From contig VYZB01000377.1 of the NCBI GenBank assembly GCA_013397455.1, forward strand, positions 97,651 through 161,650: a DNA stretch of 64,000 nucleotides. The letters run 5' to 3'. Both the position numbers and the translations under genes were made by a program. The notes beneath the pieces were generated by a model, which was not told the origin of the DNA, did no database searches, and saw only the letters and a program-made list of their open reading frames with translations. Origin of the DNA: Crotophaga sulcirostris (Eukaryota; Chordata; Aves; Cuculiformes; Crotophagidae). This document shows positions 1-10,975 of this stretch, in pieces. How positions within the stretch are numbered: position 1 is the stretch's first letter; each line of letters begins with the position of its first letter.

Positions 1-3000
1 TCTTGCAGGACAGATGATCAGATAGTGATCTCTCAAATCAGCTGAGTGACACCTGTGGTGAAGCAGAAGCCTCAGAGCTTGATGTTGCTTGAGTTTAGTA
101 CAGAAACACTCACAAAAGTGTATACTCAGCTTCCCGGCCCTGAAGGTGTTTTGAACAATGGAATCTCTGCTTCTGACAACACAATCGGATAATCAAGACA
201 TGCTGACTGACTTAGTCCCTTGTCAACAGGCACTAAAGAGTTAAAAAGTATGAAATTAGCACCTAAAACCCCTTTTGTAGGGGAGGAAAAATGGCCACCT
301 TACCCGATGGATGAGCTGATCGGCCTGCTCCTCTTCTCAAAAAAGAAGAAATGCCTTTTTGGTAAGAAACCTCTGGCTTTTTCAGATGTTCTCCCAGGAG
401 AATAACTGCTAATTTGAGTTTCATGGTTAATAGGTTATAATCACCAGTTGCTAATGCAGGAAGTGAATTTATCAAAGGGAATCCTGAACTTGTTTTTATC
501 TGTTGCTTAAAATAAATTACCTATTGCTTACACTAATTCTGAATGGTGGCTAGCAACACACGTATCACATAGTACTTCAGTCATAAACCATGGACCAATT
601 CTGTGAGGAGGGAAGGTTCAAGCCACACCTAGGCTTGTCTCTGAGGGGAAGCTTAGAAAGCAAGAGGGTCCACCTTGAACCTTGTGGCTCACGGGAGGGC
701 ATCCCTCAGCCACCGGTCAGAACCTTTCCTATAGAAACTGACACAAATACATGAGAAAACTGTAAGGTCAGTTGGCAAAATTGTAAAACAACATGCTACA
801 ATGTGTTTTGGTTTTATTATTCTGTGTCTCCTGTTCTTAATTAAGAGGCTCATTGTTTTTTATCATCTCCTAACGTTGGGATGCTTTGATGCTTACCACA
901 AGCCTATGTGATAATTCTGGTTTTCTACTACACAAGTCTTTGCAGCTTCAAAGGTCCTGGACATCCAGCAGAGATGGAAGTGACCCATATTAATAAAAAT
1001 GTGTGCCATTCAAATTAATTTTTTAAAAACAAACAAACAAAAAAAACCCACAAACCCAACAAATACTATTCACTTTTACCAAATACATTTTATTCTAGGT
1101 TTCATAAAATTTTCTCTAACTAAATCTATGAATTTAATGATTTTATCACTTGGAATAACTTATCAACAAGAAAGTGAAGAGATTTCAAAGCAAAAGTTAC
1201 GTTGATCAGGTTTATAAAAATACAGTAGCATTTATACTCTAGCTTCCTGTGAAAGTTGTCTTACTGAAGACATATTCCTATAGCTATATGTATGTATGAG
1301 TGAATTTATAATGCTTAAACTGCTTAAGATTTGAGTTCTTGTATTTTTCATGGCTATTTAATATCTCCTGTCACACAATATAATCTTATGCAGGAATTTG
1401 TAGAACAATGTATCTTTTCTTGAAAAGAGATTCCGTGAAGAAATCAGAATAATAGTGTAGTTCAATGGATTAAATAAATAATCAGAATATCAAAACTATT
1501 GAATTTGATAACCTAGACAATTTTCCTTGATTACTTTATTCACTTACAAGATTAGAAGCAGTGTCCGATTTACCCCTTAATCTTCATGAAGGCTCTCTTC
1601 CAGATGACTAGCTTTTAAGTCAAAATCTCCTTTCTCAAATTCCCTGCTTTTTTTCAGGAATCTTATGATAATGGTGGAAGCAAACAGCTCACTAACTAAA
1701 TAAAATCTGGGTCTGATCTTTCTTCCACAAGCAAGTGGATATGTCCCTTCTCAATCTTTACAGAGAAGGCCATTATATGCTGAGTCCCTATTCCTACAAT
1801 GTAATCTTCACTGATTTGGGACTAATTAGTGCTTTAAATTAAGATTCAGCATATTTTCCTTAATAGCACCAGTTACTGAGCCACCTATTAGGAAGAATCT
1901 TAACCTAGCAGATAAACAGTGAAAATTTCATTAATAATATTGCTATCTAGATGATTTTTATTAACAACAGGAAAAAGACTTTGTTTTACCATATCAGCAT
2001 CGCTGATACTATTCTTTCACCTTACTTAAAACACAGCTCTGTTTACTGGAAAATATTTTTAAGTCATCAGAGAGCTCCCTTCTTCACTGTAGAGAGTATT
2101 TTTCTTTGTGCATTAGCTGAAACCTGGCAATCACTGGTGCTTCTTTTCACATTATGCAGCTGCTCTGAGGTTTTTAGGTGTGTTTGAAAATGGAGGGTAT
2201 ATTTCAAATCAAAAGCTTGGTTTTTTTCTCTGGCAACCAAATTGTTGAAATTTGTGAAGTTACTGCCTTCAAGGAAACCTTATTTCTGATGAGTAGAGCT
2301 CCTAGTTACTATATTTCCTCTTAGAATTCTGAAAAAAGTTGTTATGTTCTTATCTGACTTTGCTCTAGATGGGACACTGAAAGTTCTCAATGTTAGAAAT
2401 ACTTCACCCTAAGAGGAATAAAGTTAAATTAATAATTATATTTTTGAGTATAACAGCTTGTGAGATATGTTGAAAGAGGGACATTGCAAAAAAAAAAAAG
2501 TACAGGAAAGAGTGACATCTATATTTTATGTTATTATAGAAAGTTAAAAGTAATTTGAGCAATACAAATTTTATTTTGCTATTAATCATGCAAAATTTAG
2601 TAGCATGCAGTACGTACACATGTGGAGTTTTGATGGAATCAGAAAGACAACCCCCTAGTTCAAGCTCTGAACAACCCATGAAAATAGAAATTGCACATGC
2701 TGGTGAGTTGCTTTGTGTGTTTCCCTAATTTGAGTTCTTGTTAATGGAATCTATTTTTTTACCCCAATATTATTTTACTTTGCTACTATTTACTTCATTC
2801 AGATACAGATTTCAGTACCATTCAGGTGTAATAAAAATGTATTTTTAATATTTTATCATCTGTTATTTTCTATCCTTTCTCTTTACTAAAATTAACTGTA
2901 ACACTTGTCCTTATACCCTTTCGTTATGAGTTATCATTTTCTACATATTGTTTTGAAATTCTATTGTCAGTCTATCTCTGGTGGAAAATTATAAAGAGTT

Positions 3001-4520
3001 AGAAAATGATTAGCAGTGTGTTAAGCATCACCTGCCTTCCTAGCTAATTAAATAGCTTGGTTCTGACCTGCTTTTCCTTTGGTGAGAACAGCAGGGTGGC
3101 TTCAGAACAAAAAATAATGAACTTCAAACCATTGTATCTGAGCAGTACAGACGGCTAAAGCCACTACTTGAGATTGAAATTCAACTACATGATGTCTTCA
3201 ACTACATGTGCGTCTTTCTCTGCAAATGAAAAATACAAAAATGAGCTCTAGATTAAGTCTGGAATTTTTTGATAGCTTTTTATTCATGTTTTTTAAAAGA
3301 ATTCTAAGTTTACAGGTTGTGGTTTTGGAACAGATATAGCATTAATTTTCAAGGATTACCAGAGGAGGCAAGGGAAAGCAGCATTTCCCCATTTAAAGAT
3401 GAAAAATACAGCTGAACAAAAGGTTCATTAATATTGCTTATAGAAACTACATTATTTAAGAGAGTATCTCTGAAAACAACTGTGCTAATATACATTTAAA
3501 AAAAACAGAAATCTTTTTTAGCTTTTTTATAGGTCTCTAATATTCACCTTTCCTAGTGAACCAGTGAAAATTGGGAGTAACTCCTGGAGCACTTACTGTT
3601 GCTCACTAGCACTCAATAGATGGTAAGTACAAAATAAATCGGGTTAACAGACTCTACGTCAGAAGATGATTTTACTCATTTTGTTCCTGCTTTTAGATCA
3701 CATAATGTATTCTCCTTGCTTACTGAGAGCTCACACTATGTTATCCAGACATAAATGAGTTCAGTTCATTAAATGATAGAATCATTCAGATTTCTTGTAA
3801 TTTTGTTGCTTGGATCCTGCTTGCTTAAGTGCTTTTTTGAGGCTTAATGGAGATGCTTTGCCATTTTAATTACTAATATCTAAGCATGTTTTATTCACAG
3901 GCAGAATTTTCTCCTGGTAAATGCTTCTCTACTTAATAAATAATATAATTAATTTACTAATAAGCAGACCCAGAAATTCGGGAGAGTTTTCTTTCCATAC
4001 TAAATAAAATCCCCTTTCTAGAGCTCAATCCACCTATATTTCTCATTGTGAAGTCCTTCTAACTTTTCCATAATGCACCATACACTGGAAAGCTGAGACA
4101 AAAAGAAAAATACTATTTTATAATATAGTCTATATAGCTGCTATTAATGTGTTATTGAGACTGAGATAGCAAGAATACAAGTAAGGTGAGGGAAAATAAT
4201 GGTATTTCAGTGTTAGTACAATGACAAATGTCGTTTTATAATTTTTGTTAGATGTACTACAGGCTTAGTAAGGACCCACGTCAATGGTAAAACCCACTTG
4301 CATTTCCCAGTTGTGTTAGGATGGATGCAGAAATATTCCAGGAACCTGAGCAATCTCCTTCATTAAAACTTCAGCAAACCCCCTTTTTCTGTGAAAAGCA
4401 TCAGTTTTATCAAGCCAGTATTTGGGAGGAGGAAGAAATGTTTCATTAGAAAACTCCTACCTCTAAAAGCAAAAAAGAAATATACTTAAGCTTCAAAGTG
4501 GATAGTTTCTCATATTTCAC
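1..4520. other. AT-rich noncoding stretch, no gene recognised
   Basis: Open frames here are at most about 90 codons, AT-driven in composition and without recognisable domains. A short A/C simple tract (AAAC-type units running into A8) sits at about 1,025-1,045. A slightly GC-richer patch lies at about 600-730. No exon with convincing splice sites and no RNA gene was recognised. Confidence 0.6.
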
Positions 4521-4529
4521 ATCTAAAGC

Positions 4530-4688
4530 ATCTAACAAACATTTAATTAATCCCCCAAGCAGTTCCTTATTGTAGGTAAGAATTACTGTCCTTGTTTCAC
4601 AAGTGGAGAAACAGGAACAGAGGACTATAAGATTTGTTTAAGGTCACACTCAGAGTCCATGTCAAAGCCCACAGTGCAAACCCTTTTT
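4530..4688 (-). repeat. MIR-type SINE relic
   Basis: Read on the minus strand, this stretch follows the order of the MIR consensus. On the plus strand one sees a TTTAATTAATCC-like block, then GTAGGTAAGAATTACTGTCC, then a TTTCACAAGTGGAGAAACAGG block, then AAGGTCACACTCAG, then GTCAAAGCCC. These correspond to MIR's ATTTAATCC, GGTAGGTACTATTATCC, ACAGATGAGGAAACTGAGG, AAGGTCACACAG and GGCAGAGCC blocks. The match is by eye to a remembered consensus, with many substitutions as expected for an element inherited from early amniotes. Boundaries are approximate; the 5' tRNA-like head seems missing or too diverged to see. Confidence 0.68.
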
Positions 4689-4689
4689 T

Positions 4690-6460
4690 TACAATCCATT
4701 ATCATCATCACAAGGTCAGCTTCTCTTCATCACCCTTCAAAGGCTTAAAAAAATATGCTATGGAAAAAAACTAATTTTCTCAGCCTATTTTAAAAAAATT
4801 CTGTATATAAGAAGTTAATGAATTGCTTGGATTATGAAGTTCCATAGATGAGCGTTATAAAGGACTCAAAAGCTGTTTTCAGTGCCTATTGTCAAACAGT
4901 GCCCTGAGAGCTGTGCCCTACTATGCCCTACTCATCATTTCTGATGTGTTCTCCTTGGCCTACAAAACCATGGTTGTTCCTAATTACTCTGATTTTATGA
5001 ATGCAGGATTTAAATTTTAAAACTGCTTAACTCATCTTGGCCTTTCAAACTAGCTAAGAAATGATAATCTTACAAACCAGTGTCTCTGAAAAACAAAGTG
5101 TATTTATGTTTTTAAGTATAATCTGGCAGAAACTGGAAAAAACATATTAGCCCCATGCCTATCTTAATCCTTTATATAATTTAAAATATTAGGTGGAAAA
5201 TAAGATTTGACCCTGTCTATTGTTCCATCTTGTCACAATACCTAGAAATAGTATTCTAGTTTTGTAGAGTGAAAATGTACACTTGACATGGCTTTCTGTG
5301 GTGAATTTCCCTGATAATATTTTTTTAAAAAAAGAAAAAAAACCCTAACTTTAAACTGTATTTCAGGCTTCATTTTAATCTTTAAAAGCAATTATTTATT
5401 CCATATCCTTTTATTTCCACTGAATTCAAGTCTTACACAATTGACAACTCTGGCGTCTAATTAAGTTGCAGTCAGGGGCTATTTTAACTTGTCTTAATGT
5501 CTCTGATTACATGGAACATATTTGTAGAGTAAAGCGTGTTTCTGATTTAAAGGGTGTAATAGAACAAATAGGTATTATATAGTATTCCTCCTCAAGGTAA
5601 ACTTGGATGGATAATTTAATTTCCAAGGCGACAAATTATCTTATCATGAGTGAACAGGCAATTTCTTCCCTGCAATAAACTAAGTAGGTACAGACAGCTC
5701 TAACCAGATGAAATCATTATCCTTTTTAAAGCAGAAGTGTTGAATAGAAGTAATTTTCTCAGCCTTAGTTTCACAGTAGAAAGTAGCTCTCATAAACACT
5801 ACACAGTGTGGTCTAAGGTAAGAGCAACAAGTTCAGCCCTTTCAGTGGGACAAGGTAAACAGGACTATATTTTAAAGATGATGAAAGGAAAACAAGTATT
5901 AAAAATATATAAATAAATTAAAAATCTAATGCAAGGTAGAAATAGATAAAAAAGCAAAAAATATTCATTACATATTTTGAATGTTCATAGAGATCAGAGT
6001 AAAGTATGTATTCTACTGAAAAAGGATAAACTTATTTTTGCAAAACTACCGTATATTACTAGGTTGTGTATTTATATTTGATGTGTAAACATGGTATGCA
6101 GGCATGTGTATGCCAGTTAAACTTCTTTTAGTTCTTTGCAGTTCATTTTATGTCATAGTAATAACATGTACGCACACATGTACATCTATACAGAGATTTG
6201 TAAGCTGCCCTGCTCTGTTTGCTACTTGGAACAAAAACTGAGATGTCCCTAAGTCTGTCGCTGTTATGACTTGGCTCCAACTGACCTGCTCATCAGGATG
6301 GAGGTAGAGGGTAGGTTTCTTTTGTATGTTTGCAAAGCAGTCTGGAGTGATGACAAATCACTCCAGATGTATACCCAAAATTCCAACCTTTACTTTGAAC
6401 ACAGTCAGAGTAACAAAGAGTTTACAAGAACTTGGATAGAGCCAGAGTCACTCCAATGTG
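4690..6460. other. AT-rich noncoding stretch, no gene recognised
   Basis: Nothing beyond low-complexity A and T runs (for example about 5,318-5,342 and 5,880-5,960) and short repeated words such as ACATGTAC twice near 6,165-6,183. A 10-bp tandem duplication (TGCCCTACTA/TGCCCTACTC) is present near 4,913-4,933. The open frame at 6,271-6,492 is short and unrecognised. Confidence 0.55.
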
Positions 6461-6560
6461 CCAAGGGAAAAAAAAAAAGTGAGGTAGAATAAGGAGAGAG
6501 AATAAAGAGACACAATAAGACAGAGAGAGAAAAAGAAGAGAAGTAGCAGGAAAAACAGAA
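6461..6560 (+). repeat. Purine-rich (GA/A) low-complexity tract
   Basis: About 100 bases of almost uninterrupted purines on the plus strand. An A-run of about 11 is followed by GAGAGA, AAAGAGA, GACAGAGAGAGA and AAAGAAGAGAAG units. Such tracts arise from simple-repeat decay and can adopt triplex structure. No mobile element is obvious at its upstream edge, so it is not clearly a retroposon tail. Confidence 0.75.
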
Positions 6561-6589
6561 ATATAACATAAATTAATCACCACCCTAAT

Positions 6590-7030
6590 GAAAGCCAATG
6601 GTGGTTTCTTCAGGAAGTGGTGTCCACGGGGCAGAGGGTGTGCACTTGTTTTTCTTGGCACGGACTATTTGTAAAGGAGCATACAAGGAGTGGTCTCATT
6701 GCACCTGTGTCGTACTTCTGCATGGAAATATATTGAATTGGGATATGAGCAGAAGTTCCTTCCAGAAAGTTCTCAGATTGGGACTGGAGGCTCCAGGGGT
6801 CCAGTGCAATGGACCTCTTCCCAAATGAGCTTCGGGTGAACCCTTTGGGTGCACATATGTAGTCAGGGGTGCTCCTGCCTCTTTAGCATGTCCAAATCCC
6901 TCTGCCACATCAGCCCAGGACCACTCCTTGTACACTAGGAGCCCAGTCACAGGTGTGTATGCAGCAGGGTGGCAGCACCTGCTTCCGGACCCCCCAGCCC
7001 CCCCACCTCTCCGCTGCTACCAAACTGCAC
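6590..7030. other. GC-richer anonymous segment
   Basis: This segment is visibly richer in G and C than its flanks and contains several CpG (for example ccacgggg, ggcacgga, tcgtac, tccgga, ctccgctg), ending in a C-rich stretch at about 6,988-7,015. Short open frames of about 76-84 codons run on both strands and overlap, which argues for composition rather than coding. It could be an old LTR or other element body, or an unmethylated regulatory patch; I do not recognise its family. Confidence 0.35.
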
Positions 7031-10000
7031 TAAGCCCCAGCCATACACAGCTTAAACTAAGGTGATGTTTAAGATATACAGACAAAAGCTGATCTTATAA
7101 TTACTTTACTTGGGCTGGACTGGAAAAGGAAAATAAAGTTTCTCACATATTGAGAGAATGAGAATCTCTAACAGAACTTCAAGTGCTTTTTCTGAGGAGA
7201 TAACACGAATTTCATGTCCTTTATAGGTGCTTTGGCCCATTTTTTGTAAAAAGTCCTTCTTAGTTAGAAAATTAATTCAGAAAGAAAAGAGACTGGGACA
7301 CTGTCTACTTGAGGAAACTCAAGGTTTCTTCCTTATTTTCTAAGGAAGTGATCTAAATCTGGAGGCTGATGTATCTCCCAGTCTCAATTTCTCACCCTGC
7401 AAATGTTGTGTTCCTCTCTTGCACAGCAGTGTAGCGTTCTCGGGATGAATAAACGCTGGCTTCATTGCAGATTTGTCAGTAGGAATGGTATCTTCCTGGG
7501 TTTGGGGAAATAGGAGGCAAGGTGAGGATAGTTTACAACAGATTTTTTTCCTCTTCACTTATATAAATAAATGGAAAAGATCTCTTCCTCTCCACTGAAG
7601 ATCTTTGGGCTTTTTTGGAACCTATTCTTGATTATCTTGACCATATTACCTCTTTACCTATTAAAGTCATTGCTACATATTGATTTTTCATGGTCTTTAT
7701 TAACTTACTGATAAACTAAAACATATAAGAGTTTGTCAGGGTTTCTACAAAGGGCTATCAGAATTAGGTGCCCAGGTTTGTTACCTAAGCACTTTGTAGA
7801 TCTGGATTTTCACCTATCTCAACTTTTTTCCGAGGAAGATACTTGTGACTAGAGTGTTTTGTTTCTCTCTCCCTCTCTCCAAAAGTAAGTGGGAAATCAA
7901 TGGAACAAGTGTCACGATTCCCTCTTTGCTTTGCTACTGAGAGATCAGGGATCATCCCCATATTGTGTAAAGTATTAATTTTGAGCAGCCTAAAACCCTC
8001 AGCAAATAGCACTTATATAATCATTGTAAACTAGATCCTTCTGCTTAAGAATGTGTTCAGTATTTTTTTATTATCATAACAGTTTTTCAAAATACTTGGC
8101 ATTTTCAGTTGCTTTCATTTGTTTATATATTTGTCACCTATTTGAGTAAAACCATTAAAAGAAAACAAAATAATGTTCTTGGGATTATGGGGCATTTCAC
8201 TTAATGTGCATAAAGTAGCATAACTAGCATTACAATCATCTTTTATGCATGTTAATTGCTAACAATAGATGTGTGGATTAGTACTGCTCTCACTTCACTT
8301 TTCTTTTTTTTTATAAAAAAAGCACTTAGTGTATTTTTATTACTGTTATTTTTTTGCTATATGATGCCAGTAAGCCAATAGCATTTAAACAAGAAACACT
8401 AACACAAACCCCAGGAATCTATTCTTACATAGCCTATGTATCGTGTTGATAAACCTTGATCACATTGTTCAGATTGAAGGCCGTAACCTACGGAACTGGG
8501 GCTGGAAGTTTGAGATTTCTGATGCCATCCTGTATCTATGTTTTCTCCCTGCATAATTATTTAAAATGATCTGATGTTAATGACTTCTTGACAAATTATT
8601 TGATTGGAGGCTTGGAGAGAAGGAGATTTCTTAAAAGCAGTCAGGTACTGTAGTGAGTGTAAGAATAAGGAAATGTAAACAAGCAGTCCCCCAAGGACCT
8701 GATTTTAAGCTGATAGCTCAGTTCTTAGCTACATACACGAGCACTCTAGCTAACATGTCCAAGCAATTTAAAATCGTATTTTTTATACTGTACCATCTCT
8801 AGGTTTTAGCAACCTATAGAAACCTGTTTTTCCCTTTGAATGAAGCTGTGAGCAGTTGTTGATATCCTGTTGCCATCTCTGGAAGGTTCTCTGGATTTAT
8901 ATGATTAATGTAGCAATATCTTTCAGAATGCACTTTGGGATATCTTGAGTATGAAAACTTGTATATAAAGCCTCATTCTCTAGTGTGCCTTTCCTTATTT
9001 CTAACTCAAGCCATTCCCCAAAAGAACCAGGTCTTGTCATTTCCAAGCATAACTTAACATACTCTAAATTTCAGCTAAAATAAGCAACTATGTTCAGTGG
9101 TCTCGTGTATATAGGTAAACACATTCTCTGAAGGAAGAAAAAAGAAAATGTATTCTTGGAAAAATCAAATTTGACTTTTGTAGCAAACTTTTTGACTCAG
9201 AATGTTGGCATTTACTCCCTCCACTTTTTTTTTCTAATTCAAAAGGAAAAATAAACAACTGGTTACAAGGCAATTCTGCCGTCTTTTCCAAAGACATGAT
9301 TTTAAAAATCTAAAAATCCTTACATTAGAGTTATGCCTTTACTGTGATAGGTGAGAAAAATGTACTACCACAGGATTATGAGAGGATAGGGAGCACTGAC
9401 AAAATTACATTGCTGCCCACTACTTCTGGCAAAAATCAAGTTCAACAGTATCCTTGCTTAAGGCTGTGTTTCTTTGCCCTGTCAGAACTCAATTACTTGC
9501 CTCAATGTTTGTTAGCTTTGAAGGGCAGATAGCTGCATAAAGCAGAGAGCTCTTTACAGACTTTAGTTTTTGGTTGATTTTTTTCCCATAACTGAAAATG
9601 CGTTTCTCTTGTAGATTCCTGATAGGTTTGTTCCAGAAAGATGACGAATTGGTTTTGGATAGTGATTTACATAATAATGAAAAAAAAAGTGCCTATAAAG
9701 CTAAAATGAGGGTATGGGGTTTTTCTGTCTTGTGGGTCTCGGAGCAGAAAACTGTGGCATTGATTGATGTAATACTATAAGCATTCTGCACAATTCTTTT
9801 TTATCCATTTTACTTTAAAAAAATAAATAAATGTCAGAATTGGCAATATCTGCATGATGAAAAAACATTGATGAATTGGCACTACTAATCAGAGGACTAA
9901 AGTTTCTTCTACACAAGTGAAATGTAACATCCTGTCTTTTAACCATAATAATAATAATAATGTCTTAAAGTTCATGTTTAATAAAATTACAGTTATACAT

Positions 10001-10748
10001 TTCTGTAATTTAGGCTGGGCAAGAATACTTCCACTTAACCAGTAATGCAGTAAAAAAACTGTGTGGAGGATGGCTTTATAGTAGTTTGGACCAACAGCAG
10101 TAAAGACCAGTACTAATAACTAATGGTGATCATTTTGATAGTAGGACTTGTTTTAAGTAATTTATCAGTCAGCAACATTTTAATAAATTTGACTGAAAAC
10201 AGGCATACCAAAATATTACTGAGATTACTTAGCCAGACTAGTAAATTAGGAAATGCAGACATGCCTTGCAAAAAATGCATTTTGCAGGTGATTGAAGTAC
10301 ATGAGGTCACTCTTGAAAAACTTTGATGACTGCAAGACAAATCAAAAAGGGTTGACTTGAAAATGACTTTCTCCCCCCTCTAATAAGGAACAACAGGTGT
10401 TTAAAATGAACCATATTTCTGTTATTTGTTTTGCCTTAAAAAGTTGAATTATTTTGTTGTTACTGTGTTGTCAACAACAGCTGGAGAAATTAGATGCCAT
10501 CCTTTCATCTGTAACAGATTTCCTGGAAAATGCTAAGTGGAAGAACGGATTCTAATTCACTCGTTTTGGGCATCTGTAATTAATTAGTATTATTTACCTT
10601 AGTATCTTTGCCTTGTGGCTCCTTATTTTTAAAGTGATTGTAATGATTAAAACTGTTGTCGGAATTGTTATGTAGATGCCAATTGGTTTAATGAAGACAC
10701 TCTGGTCAGTATCCACAGATGTTTGATGGGAATGTGTTGAAGTGAAAT
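7031..10748. other. AT-rich noncoding stretch, no gene recognised
   Basis: No recognisable exon or repeat family. It contains a T7-A-T-A7 palindromic run at about 8,304-8,321, a short pyrimidine tract near 7,862-7,880, and an ATA trinucleotide run at 9,945-9,961. Open frames of 60-76 codons occur at chance frequency for this base composition. Confidence 0.55.
9945..9961. repeat. (ATA)n microsatellite, short
   Basis: Just over five consecutive ATA units, uninterrupted. Too short to be strongly unstable, but a plausible polymorphic site. Confidence 0.85.
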
Positions 10749-10975
10749 ATGACATTGGAAGTGAGGCCTGCCTGGTCTTCTGCAAGGCCAGATAGATATC
10801 ATATAAGATGCAACCACGAGGGTCTCCTCAGTTCCCCAAAGCCACACCCAGCACGAGCCTGGGGCTCAGATTCCTGCCAGGCAGGCTGTCACCAAACTGG
10901 GCCATCTCTGGGTCCCCCCTGCCTGCACTTCAGGTTATTTAAAACAAACAAACAAACAAATCCCTTCAGATTACC
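10749..10975. other. GC-richer patch ending in an (AAAC)n run
   Basis: A GC-rich island inside AT-rich flanks, followed by AAAC tetranucleotide units at 10,941-10,960. A perfect 10-bp inverted repeat (GCCTGCCTGG at 10,766-10,775; CCAGGCAGGC at 10,877-10,886) spans its centre. The A-rich run at the 3' edge suggests a decayed retroposed sequence on the plus strand, but I do not recognise the body, and the 76-codon frame through it has no known domain. Confidence 0.35.

Noticed and set aside
3375..3640. Additional MIR-like words (CCCCATTTAAAGATGA near 3,387; GCACTTACTGTT near 3,589)
   Set aside because: The two blocks occur in the wrong relative order for one element and each is too short to stand alone.
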